Shown here: positions 31,201 to 40,367 of the stretch, one piece after another
Layout: the number at the start of each line of letters is the position of its first letter
How positions within the stretch are numbered: position 1 is the first letter of the stretch
Assembly (NCBI GenBank): GCA_964023275.1
Contig: OZ029913.1
Coordinates: 57,445,358-57,509,357, forward strand
DNA from: Norana najaformis
Taxonomy: Eukaryota; Annelida; Clitellata; Crassiclitellata; Hormogastridae
Direction: 5' to 3'
DNA: 64,000 nucleotides
Made by a program: the position numbers and the translations under genes
The notes under the pieces: model-generated
What the model was told of the DNA's origin: nothing
Database searches by the model: none
What the model saw: the letters and a program-made list of their open reading frames with translations, nothing else

Positions 31201-34200
31201 AGAGCATTGAAGCTTGCTGACATACCAGATGCTAAGAGTCAGACAGCAAGATTAACTAACAGGAATTTACATGTGTTAATGCATCAATGTTACCACAAAC
31301 CACTATGGACCAGACACTACTACTGGAAGTGCACAGTTGTCTAGTGGTTATCAGGACTGTCAACCCAGAGGTCGGGGCTTCAATTCCCCACAAGGGCAAT
31401 AAGAAGTTGCAAAATTTCTGCTCCACTTTGGGAGAGAGGACTGGCCAACCAGCCTCACATGCTAAGGTTAAGAAAAAGGAAGTCAGCAACACTCCATATT
31501 CATGGATGTCTGTCGGGATTGGTTTAAGGGACTGCTCTTCTCGTCTTCTATAGGGTTAGTTAGAATGGTTTAATGTCTAGGGATGGTTGGATTCAAATCC
31601 CGGTGCAATGTATGCATAGCCAATAAGGAAATGTTAAGTAGATGATGTAATGTTGCTGCCACATTTCCACTCTAGGAAGAAACTGTTCTCCAACACAAGA
31701 CCCCAATATTCTATAGGTCTATTCTAACTCACTTTTTCAAACTGCTTATTCACCGTAGGCTGCCTCTCTGTCTTGTGGGCTGACCTTCTGGATATTGACC
31801 AGACCTGATTGTGCCTTGGCTTAGATGTGCCATCAGTTGACGCCTTTTGCATTAGACACTGCAGCATTATTATCAATTTGTTATTATTAGACACTAATTA
31901 TTATTAATATAGGGATATGGTGGTGTAGTGGTACGGTCGGTGCCTTGCAACCTTGGACAAGTTGCTCGCCCATAACCATCTGTGAGGCAGGCAACGGGAA
32001 ACCACCTCACTCATCTCATCCCCGGGTGGCATAAAGCCAATGGACCTGCTTTTGGGCAGAAAACTCATCATCATCATCATTATAAATATAATAATAATTA
32101 TTATTATTCAAAATGATTCTCTGCAAGAATGCAATTGTAATAAACGAATGCCTACTTTACACTACAATTCTGAAGCAAAATTCAACCACTGCGAACAGCC
32201 TGACCTTGATCAATGGACTTTTTGAAGTTGTTGCGAAGAGAATCGTGGCAGACAATCTGTCCGTTGCACGAGAGATGAATGGTCAGCAGAGTGCATTCTG
32301 GGTAACTGGACCACCCACTTGGAAGCAACTTTGGCTCTGGCTCATAAGAGGCAGTCTACAAACAGATAGATAAGAGAATATCAGTCACCTGTTCTTCCTG
32401 CTGTCTTTCTAATCTAATGTAGTCTAATCTAATCTAATGATGCCATTCATAATGAACACAGACAGCATCAGTTGATGGTCAATGCAAGTGAAAACCATAG
32501 TCAAAATCATAATCTGTTGGAGATGTCCAGTCAAAATCCTTCTTCCTCCTTGGACTTGATTAAAACAATACCAGGACAGAAGTACCCAGTAATTGTAATT
32601 GCTGTGTAACAATGCATTTGCACTTCATCACTTCAGATCAAACAGTTGTCTAGAAAAGTAACATAAAACACAACAAAATTCCCCAAGGAAAACTGTTTTG
32701 CAAAGACAGGCTAAACCACGCACATGTCTTACAATATGTAAATAGGCTGTTTCATTGTCCTGTTCTTGGATTGCTAGTCTCATTTGTGCCCTGACAGCAA
32801 CCTTGGTGGGCCCACAGTTGGCCCATAGCTGGTCACAAGTTTCCACCAGTGGCATTATGTGGGCTGCTCTGGGTCCAGTGAACATTGCAAGCTGTATGGG
32901 TTCAAAGCCATCAATATCGTAATCATAAACTCAAGATTTCTACAGCGCCCAACAAAAGCTAAGTCGCGGGAACCAGCTTACCGACTTGCGCTCAGTCAAA
33001 ACAAAATCGATAGGCAGGAAGGGTTTGGTTCTTTGTGATGCAGAACTTTCATTTTTGGTTAAGCAGAACTTTCAACAATAAAATTAGTTGATATGTAGAT
33101 TTGTCAGATGAAACAAGTTCTGGCACAAGGCTATGGTACATTGTTGTTTAAATCTAGTAAGATCACAGGGAAGACGAGAGTGGCGCCACCAACGTTCTGA
33201 CTTCTGCAATACCTGGCTTCAGTATCAGGACTGAAATCTAGATCTAAAGACTTCTGTAGCACCATTATCATAATGCCCAAGGCCTAAGTCGATGGTCGCT
33301 TCAAGTCAAAATCGCAATCCGAAATCATAATCTGTTGGAGAAGCCACGTCGAATTCCAATAGGTCAGAGAAACTAGAAGCCAGGCCACATCAGGTAAGCA
33401 AGTTGAAAGAGATATACGTCTTTAGTTTCTTGAATGACATCAAAGACTAGACAGAACAAACTGAAATGGAACACAAACGCTGTAAGTATCACTAACCCGA
33501 TTAGATAGATTAGACAGTGCAAAAAGAAAGAAATTACTGACTGTGTCAAAGACTGGATGGGTGGCATCAGCTGCTGGTTGCCTTCCCTTGCACGACGTCT
33601 GTGGCTGCAGAGCCTTCAGTCGCTGTTCCAGCCGTGAACGCGACTCCGTGTCCAGTTTCTTCATCTGACAAGATACACTGTCAAAAAGGGTTTTACACAT
33701 CAGTCACCAAATGTGTTGATTTTTGTGTGTTTGTGTGAAGAAATTGCTCAAGGTCCCTACGCAGTGACCATCTTAGGCAAGGTTAAAATCCCCACTCTCT
33801 AATAAAACCAGGCAAACTTTTAACCAGTTAGCCACATTAAAACATAATATCAAAAGTAACATAACATAATAAGGATTTTAAGTTGCTCAGAAAATATGTA
33901 ATCTGACAGAATCACTGCAAATTAACCAGTAACGATTAATAGCCAATCCTTCCCAGTTTCTTCTTACAAACTGTGATAGTTTTAACTGCGACAGCATAAC
34001 CTTTATTTAAGCATTGAATTATAGATAAGAAACCTTGAAAGTCAGTACCATATATCTATTTGATCGGATTTTGAACAGATTAGATTATCAAATCAAATCA
34101 ATCAAATCATTTGGATGAATGACATGACTGATTGATTTATATGGATCAGATTAAAATAATTAAAGAAATGTCAGTATGAACATAAATTCATAAGTTATTT

Positions 34201-37200
34201 GATTCCAGTATTTCAATTCAGCCTGTTTAAATCTTGATGGATTATGTGAAGAAAAGCATGCCATTTTGTTTAACTAACTGTTGTACAAGGAACCAAGCCC
34301 TTTTTGCCCACTGATTTTTTGTTTTGACTGAGCACCTGTGAATAAGCTTGTCCCATGACATGGCTTTCCCTGGGTGCTGTAGAAATCTTAGGATTACAAT
34401 TCTATGTGTACTTCGGCTCTAGGACCAAACAAGTTCAGAGGTTTATCATGGACACGGGTAAGGAATAAATTTATGATACTAAAGTAACCTTGCCTAAATC
34501 TGAACTAATACTGTAATCAATTTTTCACTGACAGAGGCATGTACGTGTATACTGCGTGATTACTACATTGTACCCTGTCTAAATAAATTTGATGCTGGCA
34601 TAAATTTTTCATCAGCACAATATCACAAGGACCTTACCGATCAGTCTTCCCTTGTGCAGTCTTAAGAACAGGTCCTTCCGTGGTTGACTTCGTTGGAGTT
34701 TCGGTTCTTTTTGCCTCATAAGGTTTTTGTTTACTGACAGAGGTTTGTGGCTCTTCGACGGTAACTGCGGTCAATGTTTGACCAACAGGTCTTACTCCGT
34801 CATCATCCGTCAAATTTTTGACTGCAGGACAACCAGGAACTGTAGCAGAAGATTTCAAGGGCTTTGTTGCAGGAGATTTCATCACAGATGATGAGCTTCC
34901 AGCTTTAGGTGAAGTTTTCAGACTTGAAGAATCAAAAGACAGGCTGGACTTTGGAAAAGATGATGCTCTTGAAGACCTGATAGTCATAAGTGAAACAACT
35001 CAGTCACAATAAACAATTCTCCAGCAACGCGGACAGCTGAGTAAAGAGCATGCACTTTCATGGGCCCCTGATGTCACAGGGAATACTGGAAAGTAAATTA
35101 CTTAATTAACAAATTAAGAATGCAATGATTTCTGACTCGGTGGGCTATGATTGCTGGTCACTGCATTCAGCAGACTTTGGGAACCTGCTCAACCCATGCT
35201 ACCACACAATGACGTCAGCACATTGTGCCCTCTTGTGCACAGGATCATCCTTCAGGAACAATCTTCCTCTAAAAGTATGTACCGGTACTTTTCTGACACA
35301 GCTTAAGAAACATTTTTAACCCATCTAGAGTCACACTTCTTTAGATCTTTTGTAATTGTAATCGTAATCATAAACTTGAGATTTCTACAGAGCCCAACAA
35401 AAGCTAAGTTGCAGGAACCAGCTTATTCATAGATGCTCAGTCAAAAGAAAATCGATAGACAAGAAGGGTTCAGAACTGATAGGAAAGAAGTATTCGGAAT
35501 CAATAGGAAAGAAGAGTTTGGAATCGATAGGCAAGAAGGGTTTGGAGGTTTGTGAGCTTCTTAAAAGGCACTCTATAAAAATAGCCAGATACACATATAT
35601 ATACATATACACATTCTTAGAACAACTTACTCTGACTGCAGCATCTGTTTGGTTGAGATCGGTTCACCCAAGTTTAACGACTCCTTGATTCGCTTTCGAT
35701 GTTCAAACCACAACTCAAGGTCTGGCTCTGACTCATCAGAAGATTCACTTGTAGCATTACTATAACCAATGTTTGCATAATGTTAATTAGTTATGAAGTG
35801 CTCCAACCAACAGATTTCATAAAATCAACACAGTTTGCGGATACGGACCCAAAAATTAATTCACCTGTAGAAAGCAAACTCACGATCACATAACCTCATT
35901 ACAAAGCAGTTTTGACATGGCTCCTATAGACAGCATTATGACATTTTCTAGAGAACAGCTCTTTAATTTCAAACAATGTTATATGATATTAGTTACACAT
36001 TACACCAGTTACACTGTAATACATTTACACATTACATTAATTACACATTACATTAATTACACATTACATTAGTTACATTACATTTGTTACACATCATATT
36101 AGTTACATTACATCAGTTACACATTACATTACCAGTAATTTCAGATTACATTAGTTACACATTACATTAGTTACAGATTATGTTAGTTACACGTTACACT
36201 AGATACAGATTACATTAGTTGCACTACATTATTTACACATTACATTAGTTACACATTACAATACAGTGTCACATGAAGAAACAACCGATGAAGTGGAGCA
36301 GATGCACTGACCCATTGAGACCGAGAACACGCTGAATTCTCTCAAAATTGTCCTGTTCTCTTCTCTTCTGGTCATCAAAAGTTCTCAGATCGATAAAAAT
36401 AGTGTCATCCTCTCTGCCAACAGGTTTCCTTATAGATTCTTTAAAACAGGAGAATGCAAATCAGCACAAATGCAAAACCGAAACTACATAGCAGAATAAT
36501 ATGGAAAATCTTGCAACTGTTAAAATTTGTTATTCAAAGTAGAAATGATCCTAGAAGAGCATAACTGATGTGGAAGTTGATGGCATTTAAGCATTAGGTT
36601 GTGACGGCTATTTGATGATGATAATAACAACAATGATGACAATAATAATAATAAAAATAATAATAATAATAATAACAGCTTCTAGCATAATTTTTGTTCC
36701 TGAGGGATTACACTTATCTCATGCAAAATAATAATAATAATATAAGAGTTAGTTCAGAAATATAGCTATAAAATTGCTAAGAAGCAAATAAAAGCAAGTA
36801 CTGTAACCTCTTTCTTGAGTTTGTTGCTCGGAAGTACATCCACAAGTACTCGTTCCACTTGAAACAAGTTCTTCTTTGACATTTTTGCCACTCCTCACTA
36901 AAGAATCTGTGACAACAAATTACGCCCAGTGTATCTAAATTGTAACTAATTACTTATGTAACAACCCAGATGTGTCAGTCTGTCTGTCAGTCTTTCAAGA
37001 TCATCTCTTATCTGTTAGGTGTATGAGCAACCCTAACTTTACGTTGATTTTACGTCTACATCTTTTTAGTCTGTCTACTAATTTACAACTCAATCAGGAT
37101 TTAGGACAGTATAAATTAACTGAGATAAACCAATGAATTGTGTATCAAACTGGTTACCTCTCTTGGGATTTCTGGACGAATTGCTGTCTTCATTTCTTGG

Positions 37201-40200
37201 TGTTGAGTATGACATTGCAAACTTTGTCAGTCTCTCCATCAAAGACTCGTCATTTCTGCTGCTGGCTGTTTACAAATGAATGATTTAATCATTTCCATCA
37301 CCAGGATTGCTTCAAATGTTCTGCCTAAAGAAAGGCAAGGCAAAGTGAGGCAAGGTGGGGTAAGGTAAGATCAGCTAATTAAGGTAAAGTCAGTTAAGGT
37401 AAGGCCATTAAGTCAGGTGATGAGACAAGTTAAAGGAATCACTCAGTTTTCTTTTAAGTATGGCTAGGAACAATAGCTTTTAAAGGCATTAATCACAATT
37501 GTAATCATAAGCTCGAGATTTCTACAGAGCCCAATGAAAGCTAAGTCACAGGAACCAGCCTATTCACAGGCGACCGGTCAAAACAAAATCAACAGATAAG
37601 AAGGGTTCAGTTCCATATCAAGATTAAGAAAATCAATAAACAAACCTTTATGGAGGACAAAGCTGGAAACTGTCAATTTAGGATGATCTACACAGTTTTA
37701 CAGTAACATAAACAGAACCTATTTAGATCTTTCAGACAGCCATGTTTCAACCCCTCTGCAAGGCCCAAAAGCCACAATACAGAAGTTGAGAAACATACAA
37801 TTATGTGCAAAAATCACTCGATTTGGAAATTCGGCATGCAATAGATTACACTGAAAGTAACTGTCGATTTTACACACAACTATTCTATTTACCACAACTA
37901 TTCTTTGTTTTTCTTGCCTAAAAACACGTAGAGAAGCTTTTACACAAAGCTTCTATTCATCCGTAAGCACAAGGTAAAATGCGCACCTAGAGATGGTACA
38001 TCATAGCCATAGACAGCAGCATTATCTCCGTGGCTCATATCAGAGCAGCGGTGATCACTCCCAGAAAGCATTTCATCTAAATTTAAAAAAAAACACATAT
38101 TTATAGAAAAATACCTAAAATACTTATCAAACAATACATAAAAATTAAGATTAATAATAATAACAATAGCGATAATAATAATAAATATAGTCAAATAATA
38201 AAAAATTATAACAAAATAATATGATAATGCATTATATGTATTATCATCAGAACTAACAATGAACAATAAATACCACAAAACTCTTGAAGTTTTCTATGTT
38301 AATTAATCAGAAAATGTCTTACTGTTTATTGCTAAAAATTTCTTTTCTTTTCAAAGAAATCCAAGACAACAAAAAATTTTAAAAAATATTGACACCAGCA
38401 GTATTAGTTACCAAATAATTTATCATACTATAGTAAAGAATTTCATGTATAGCTTATCTACAGTATTTACAGAAATAACTGTTTATGTAAATGTTACATG
38501 TTTCTATAGCAACCACATGGCCTTGACCCTGCTCATTTTTCAATAAATTAATCAAGAGTGATCCTTCACCATTGCTGCCTGTTTGAATGGGCACCATGCC
38601 ATTAAAGGTTGCTCCATATGGACCGTGCTAGCCTGAGATACGTATGCGTAATGTCGGTCCCACCTGCTGGAACCGTCTCTCTCGAGATCTGCGACTCAAG
38701 CTCCTCTCTTTCCCTCTCAGAGTTTCGTAGGTGCCTGAAGACTGTACTGTTTAGGAGTAATTTCACTTGTTCGGGTCAGGAGCGCCCCTGTTGAGTTTAT
38801 TCTCTAAGAGGCATTTTATAAATCTTAAATTACAATTACAGTTAAAATCTCTTGCATGTGACAATTTTAAAAGCAATCGATTCATACACTCACCAACATT
38901 GTCCAGTTCTAGATCGAGTTGCATAAACCTGTCTGGGAAAAACATTGCCACCATTTTCTGAGAGCTCTTCTGTAGTGGAGTTGTTCTCTTTCTTGCATTT
39001 CTGTTGTTACCCTGCAACTCAATGCATCTGTTGCTCTGCACTGATGATTCTTTAGCCTCGGGAACATTTGCATCATTGTATGAGGTGTGATTACAAGCGC
39101 TGGCAATTTCACAAGTTCTGCCATCCAAGGGAGGCTTGTTTGTGTCATTTGAAGTTGATGAAATTAAATCCTTGTATCCTAACGCTTTTTCACTTTTCAT
39201 TCTGCAGTCACTAGAATCTGTCACGCTTGAGTTATTTCCTAGGACTCGAAGCATCCTGTCTGCTGCCGAAGCCAATTTTGGTGAGTCAGAGATGACAAGG
39301 TCAGATGGGACATCAGGGTGTTTTCTTACAGATCGTTCCATTTTGTCTGTTGATTCTTCATAAATCTGTTTCTCAATTTCATCATCTGAGGAATCGTGAA
39401 TGGAGTCAGGGCCATGAAAGGCTAGCGTTTTCAATGCTCGGTTGAATATCGGAACATCCTCTTCCGAACTGAGCTGGAAACACAACATCATGTAAATGAC
39501 AGACAAACTATAGGCTCAAAGGACAGGTTAAATCCCAAGCACTACTGATAATTAAGTTTTTAATGGTGCTATATAAATTCACCAATTCAAGACAATTATT
39601 TCAGATAACAAAAGCTGTATTCCAACCACCACCACCATTTGATCAGGGGTTGTAGATTATAATAACTGTGTTATTACAAGTTACCAGATCAGATTAGATC
39701 AGATTAGATACTCTGCCAGAACATCTCCATTGCCATCATAACAGTTAAGTTCAATAACAGTCATAATTAAAACAAAATTTTAATAGCATTATTTAGACCT
39801 TTAACCAAGACATAATCGTCATAACAAACTGATTCCTCATGGCCTGTCTTTTCAGGTTTCAGACTAAGCATAAGAAATTTGATCTGCCTTTTCACCTAGA
39901 CATAACATTAGACATTCCTCTCTCTTCCTCCCACTCTTCTCCGCAAGCGTTTGAAGACCGTGTTATTCCCCATTAGTCATGGGAAATTGGGCCGGGAGCG
40001 CCTCTGATGAGTTTTATCTTGAAGTGGCGCTTTATAAGTTTTTGATTATGATTACGATTACGAAAGTGCCATATCAGTTCTTTGATTAGTTTGGAACTCA
40101 ATTTGCATAAACAGTTTGCCTTACATCTGATAATTCAAAGTTGATTGTAGGAAGGTTATTCTCCACTTCTGCAAATATTCTGTCGAGCTTTGGTTTAAGC

Positions 40201-40367
40201 TGTGAATTTTCGGGAAGGAATTCAATTGAAGACAACGTTACAGCAGGATTTTCCAATGGCAAGTCCTCATCATCACTTGCAAATGCCGAACTGTCTATGC
40301 TCGTACCATTGTCTTCAGCAGAAGATTTATCGCCAAAACCGCCTTTATTTTGTTTTCTCATTTCGAC
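23369..40367 (-). CDS. DNAAF8: Gene B: DNAAF8-like protein with C-terminal array of NDK-like domains
   Basis: Twenty-one exons sum to 4,911 coding bases from ATG 40359-40361 (1,636 residues plus stop), with every splice phase in agreement. The N-terminal half resembles DNAAF8/C16orf71 (Daap1): LDRIFAEVENNLPTINF joined to LSSEEDVPIFNRA matches the family's N-terminal WDAILKAV-x-x-x-LPSLDSD ... IFQR stretch. DDTIFIDLRTF (about 382-392) matches its TIFIDLR core, followed by an acidic Ser-rich patch. Daap1 works in cytoplasmic foci (DynAPs) where axonemal outer-arm dyneins are assembled in multiciliated cells. The C-terminal half has about four NDK-like modules, near 913-1045, 1089-1240, 1252-1410 and 1469-1600. 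Only the last keeps the Lys (VKSDAV) and His (N-G-L-H) of the NDK active site. Human DNAAF8 as I know it is about 520 residues, so this protein is about three times longer. Confidence 0.75.
23386..23432. repeat. Perfect 47-base palindrome in gene B's last exon
   Basis: The arms TCCTGACTTGATTGGAAGAT(ATG) at 23386-23408 and the exact reverse complement at 23410-23432 flank a one-base centre. It sits 44 bases from the hAT fossil. Confidence 0.97.
23824..24001 (-). CDS. DNAAF8: Gene B exon 20: NDK-like module 4, core
   Basis: Acceptor TTTCAG and donor T|GTAAGC (phase 1). GGPCLLLVLKRENAVKRLLD, VVGPADPKETRR and LFGTDRVTNGLH follow NDK order closely. The exon ends exactly at the His of N-x-x-H. Confidence 0.85.
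24066..24215 (+). repeat. RPT-A copy, 3' half
   Basis: GGGGACCTTAAATGGCACAA, GGTGAAGGATCTCACCTGAT and GTACATTTACATTTAGG. It lies in gene B intron 19. Confidence 0.8.
24405..24669 (-). CDS. DNAAF8: Gene B exon 19: NDK-like module 4, start
   Basis: Acceptor TTTTAG and donor CCG|GTAAGA (phase 0). FTAFLLVKSDAVRRHTGSLL keeps the (L/I)-(V/I)-K-x-D-A-V Lys of active NDK enzymes. FSIVAMKLQVLSRES matches the next strand. Confidence 0.8.
24735..25045 (+). repeat. RPT-A followed by RPT-E
   Basis: 24735-24900 carries TTTCAGAGATTTGAATCTCA, GCACGGGGACC and CACATTTACATTTAATG. 24905-25045 carries the diverged RPT-E words ATGGTCACTTCTAAGT and AAATTGCATTCCAAAATCC. It lies in gene B intron 18. Confidence 0.7.
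25229..25274. repeat. GAT trinucleotide microsatellite
   Basis: About fourteen GAT units with one GGT interruption, just past the donor of gene B exon 18. Confidence 0.9.
25323..25593 (-). CDS. DNAAF8: Gene B exon 18: NDK-like module 3, end
   Basis: Acceptor TTTTTGTAG and donor GG|GTACCT (phase 2). PALLIALRGVNAFKRMESII is a textbook NDK strand/helix; NLDYLMSFTPEMAYRLITIF follows at the place of the catalytic loop, with no His. Confidence 0.75.
25860..25975 (-). mobile_element. LINE (CR1/L2-like) C-terminal fragment
   Basis: Minus-strand reading gives WNNFPVKVRTVPSEVAKETF-like residues with one disruption. W-N-x-(L/F)-P-x-x-(I/V)-R ... F-K-x-x-(L/V) is the usual end of CR1/L2-type reverse-transcriptase proteins. 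Confidence 0.5.
26123..26308 (-). CDS. DNAAF8: Gene B exon 17: NDK-like module 3, middle; unusual donor
   Basis: Acceptor TTTGCAG. It encodes FELLGLKWLPRLTMGLAKEL and PYEVGDPGW, the helix and K-x-x-x-L-T turn of NDK. Frame demands an end at TTAG|GCTAGT, a GC donor; no GT donor of the right phase is available before the TAG that follows. Confidence 0.65.
26560..26715 (-). mobile_element. Short LINE tail fragment
   Basis: Minus-strand text contains GRPWLEW-like, RLRRLTSA and ARDREVWKEMIDCAVYTYGL words, like other LINE polyprotein ends in the window (W-(R/K)-x-x-x-x-x-(A/C)). Heavily decayed. Confidence 0.45.
27051..27183 (-). CDS. DNAAF8: Gene B exon 16: NDK-like module 3, start
   Basis: Acceptor TTGCAG and donor G|GTGAAG (phase 1). 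NPELEQVVVVSICGTKNCNK is the opening strand of a third module, lacking the canonical Lys-Pro-Asp. Confidence 0.7.
27240..27315 (-). repeat. RPT-G fragment
   Basis: GTGAGTAAGTAAGACATTTG and ATATGTCCATCGCCTGAGCG match the fragment at 57885-57955. Confidence 0.5.
27525..27615 (+). repeat. RPT-G copy
   Basis: TTTTAAACCGATGTGCGATT then AAAGAATATACTTACTTACT. Matches 300-426. Confidence 0.6.
27694..27806 (-). CDS. DNAAF8: Gene B exon 15: NDK-like module 2, end
   Basis: Acceptor TTGCAG and donor CAG|GTCTGT (phase 0). SCLFHVSSFSPVVLQALKGD occupies the site of the canonical N-x-x-H-G-S-D ... A-x-x-E-(I/L)-x-F-F stretch. A His is present in FHVSS, but the flanking residues are not canonical. Confidence 0.7.
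28335..28515 (-). repeat. RPT-A copy, reverse
   Basis: TAAATGTAAATGTACACG, GCTCATTTTGCAGTGAATTT and GAGATCCTTCACCACTGCTG. It lies in gene B, immediately 5' of the exon 14 boundary region. Confidence 0.8.
28552..28728 (-). CDS. DNAAF8: Gene B exon 14: NDK-like module 2, middle
   Basis: Acceptor AATAG and donor G|GTAAAC, phase 1 at both ends. RPSTIFLLKKENARNTAASL matches the GP-x-x-x-(L/V)-x-L-x-x-E-N-A-(V) strand and helix of NDK. Confidence 0.75.
29397..30429 (-). CDS. DNAAF8: Gene B exon 13: NDK-like modules 1 and start of 2
   Basis: Acceptor TTTGCAG and donor G|GTGGGT (phase 1), 1,033 bases. Module 1 starts at ICLIYKVYRNCFAMIG and includes LALAVRGAQARSVWLDTFGP, ADPALARRIDPNSLCARYGG and ELARWFGG, the NDK order of helices and GP-x-D-P loop. 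The catalytic N-x-x-H-G-S is replaced by E-C-L-L-F-T. Module 2 opens near the end with NIFLVVSPLVPVSCLGLVLA. Confidence 0.85.
30520..30745 (+). repeat. RPT-A copy, near full length
   Basis: Head TGTATTGGTTAATGTGTATG, then GGCATGAGGATGCCAGTTCA, AGATTTTAATCTCAGGCTGG, GGAGACCTTAAATGATGTGG, AAGGATCTCACCC and ACGTGTACATT. Confidence 0.8.
31002..31231 (-). CDS. DNAAF8: Gene B exon 12
   Basis: Acceptor CTCTTAG and donor CAG|GTGAGT (phase 0). It encodes SASFNALVAWLLSLVPTNFD ... FCVIGLQQMALEG, an ordered-looking globular segment. Confidence 0.75.
31310..31560 (+). repeat. RPT-C copy
   Basis: GTCTAGTGGTTATCAGGACT, CAACCCAGAGGTCGGGGCTT and GGACTGCTCTTCTCGTCTTC. Confidence 0.65.
31750..31875 (+). repeat. 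RPT-H copy
   Basis: CACCGTAGGCTGCCTCTCTG, TGTGCCATCAGTTGACGCC and TTTTGCATTAGACACTGCAG. Confidence 0.5.
31915..32060 (+). repeat. Further tRNA-like SINE-like element
   Basis: GGATATGGTGGTGTAGTGGT and CAACGGGAAACCACCTCACT, ending in a CATCATCATCATT tail. Distinct from RPT-A to RPT-C. Only one copy was noticed. Confidence 0.5.
32205..32355 (-). CDS. DNAAF8: Gene B exon 11
   Basis: Acceptor TTTGTAG and donor G|GTCAGG (phase 1). It encodes SSYPECTLLTIHLSCNGQIV... and fits both neighbours in frame. Confidence 0.7.
32405..32590 (+). repeat. RPT-E copy
   Basis: TCTAATCTAATCTAATGATG, CATCAGTTGATGGTCAATGC and AAAATCATAATCTGTTGGAG. Confidence 0.65.
32733..32891 (-). CDS. DNAAF8: Gene B exon 10
   Basis: Acceptor ATACAG and donor ATT|GTAAGA, phase 0 at both ends. 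It encodes MPLVETCDQLWANCGP... and starts the part beyond the length of human DNAAF8. Confidence 0.65.
32915..33035 (-). repeat. RPT-D copy, reverse
   Basis: AGATTTCTACAGCGCCCAAC, AAGTCGCGGGAACCAGC and AAAATCGATAGGCAGGAAG. Confidence 0.75.
33235..33390 (+). repeat. RPT-E copy
   Basis: AAAGACTTCTGTAGCACCAT, CAAGTCAAAATCGCAATCC and AATTCCAATAGGTCAGAGAA. Confidence 0.7.
33542..33677 (-). CDS. DNAAF8: Gene B exon 9
   Basis: Acceptor TTGACAG and donor ACA|GTCAGT (phase 0). It encodes RLEQRLKALQPQ ... DATHPVFDT, like the L-L-Q-Q-L-R-A-F ... segment near the C-terminus of short DNAAF8 proteins. Confidence 0.75.
34305..34402 (+). repeat. RPT-D copy
   Basis: TTTTGACTGAGCACCTGTGA and GGGTGCTGTAGAAATCTTAG. 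Confidence 0.7.
34638..34976 (-). CDS. DNAAF8: Gene B exon 8
   Basis: Acceptor TATCAG and donor CG|GTAAGG, phase 2 at both ends. A 113-residue Ser/Lys/Thr/Pro-rich linker, likely disordered. Confidence 0.75.
35120..35330 (+). mobile_element. LINE (CR1/L2-like) C-terminal fragment
   Basis: The plus-strand frame ends SSFRNNLPLKVCTGTFLTQL KKHF and stops. (W)-N-x-L-P-x-x-(V/I) ... F-x-x-x-L-K-x-H-(L/F) is the typical C-terminus of CR1/L2-type elements. 5' truncated. Confidence 0.6.
35353..35535 (-). repeat. RPT-D copy, reverse, with local tandem growth
   Basis: CAAAAGCTAAGTTGCAGGAA and AAAATCGATAGACAAGAAGG, followed by about four degenerate units of an 18-25-base AAT(C)GATAGGAAAGAAG word. Confidence 0.7.
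35631..35759 (-). CDS. DNAAF8: Gene B exon 7
   Basis: Acceptor TTATAG and donor GA|GTAAGT, phase 2 at both ends. ATSESSDESEPDLELWFEHR gives the Ser/acidic patch that follows TIFIDLR in the family. Confidence 0.8.
36000..36262. repeat. TTACACATTACATTAG tandem array
   Basis: AGTTACACATTACATT and variants recur about fourteen times, period about 15-16 bases with irregular gaps. In gene B intron 7, just 5' of exon 6. Confidence 0.85.
36312..36438 (-). CDS. DNAAF8: Gene B exon 6, DNAAF8 core motif
   Basis: Acceptor TTAAAG and donor GG|GTCAGT (phase 2). It encodes GREDDTIFIDLRTFDDQKRR; TIFIDLR is the most recognisable DNAAF8 signature. Confidence 0.85.
36808..36906 (-). CDS. DNAAF8: Gene B exon 5
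   Basis: Acceptor GTCACAG (an alternative, CTTTAG, lies ten bases in and keeps frame) and donor G|GTTACA. Hydrophilic, Ser/Thr/Gln-rich. Confidence 0.65.
37158..37265 (-). CDS. DNAAF8: Gene B exon 4
   Basis: Acceptor AAACAG and donor G|GTAACC, phase 1 at both ends. It encodes NDESLMERLTKFAMSYST..., a short helix resembling the family's L-M-E-Q-L-A segment. Confidence 0.75.
37493..37615 (-). repeat. RPT-D copy, reverse
   Basis: GAGATTTCTACAGAGCCCAA, AAGTCACAGGAACCAGCC and AAAATCAACAGATAAGAAG. Confidence 0.7.
37987..38076 (-). CDS. DNAAF8: Gene B exon 3
   Basis: Acceptor AATTTAG and donor G|GTGCGC, phase 1 at both ends. It encodes DEMLSGSDHRCSDMSHGDNA..., hydrophilic, with no known fold. Confidence 0.7.
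38480..38635 (-). repeat. RPT-A copy, reverse
   Basis: ATGTTTCTATAGCAACCACA, CCTTGACCCTGCTCATTTTT and GTGATCCTTCACCATTGCTG. Confidence 0.8.
38640..38845 (+). mobile_element. RPT-F: LINE tail (CR1/L2-like)
   Basis: The frame contains LEICDSSSSLSLSEFRRCLKTVLFRS, split here as LEICDSSSSL and FRRCLKTVLF, a LINE C-terminus. Then come GAGCGCCCCTGTTGAGTTTA and ATTTTATAAATCTTAAATTA. Related to 39905-40070 and 58775-59010. Confidence 0.65.
38894..39473 (-). CDS. DNAAF8: Gene B exon 2
   Basis: Acceptor TTCCAG and donor G|GTGAGT (phase 1). It begins LSSEEDVPIFNRALKTLAF, then runs through an acidic, Ser-rich, apparently disordered region of nearly 190 residues. Confidence 0.85.
39905..40070 (+). repeat. 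RPT-F copy
   Basis: GCCGGGAGCGCCTCTGATGA, GAAGTGGCGCTTTATAAGTT and ATTATGATTACGATTACG. Confidence 0.65.
40125..40367 (-). CDS. DNAAF8: Gene B exon 1 (first coding exon)
   Basis: Acceptor TTTTTAG and donor GAT|GTAAGG (phase 0). The first ATG is at 40361, six bases into the exon, so an upstream 5' UTR exon is expected. It encodes an acidic N-terminus and LDRIFAEVENNLPTINFELS, the family's opening helix. Confidence 0.8.
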
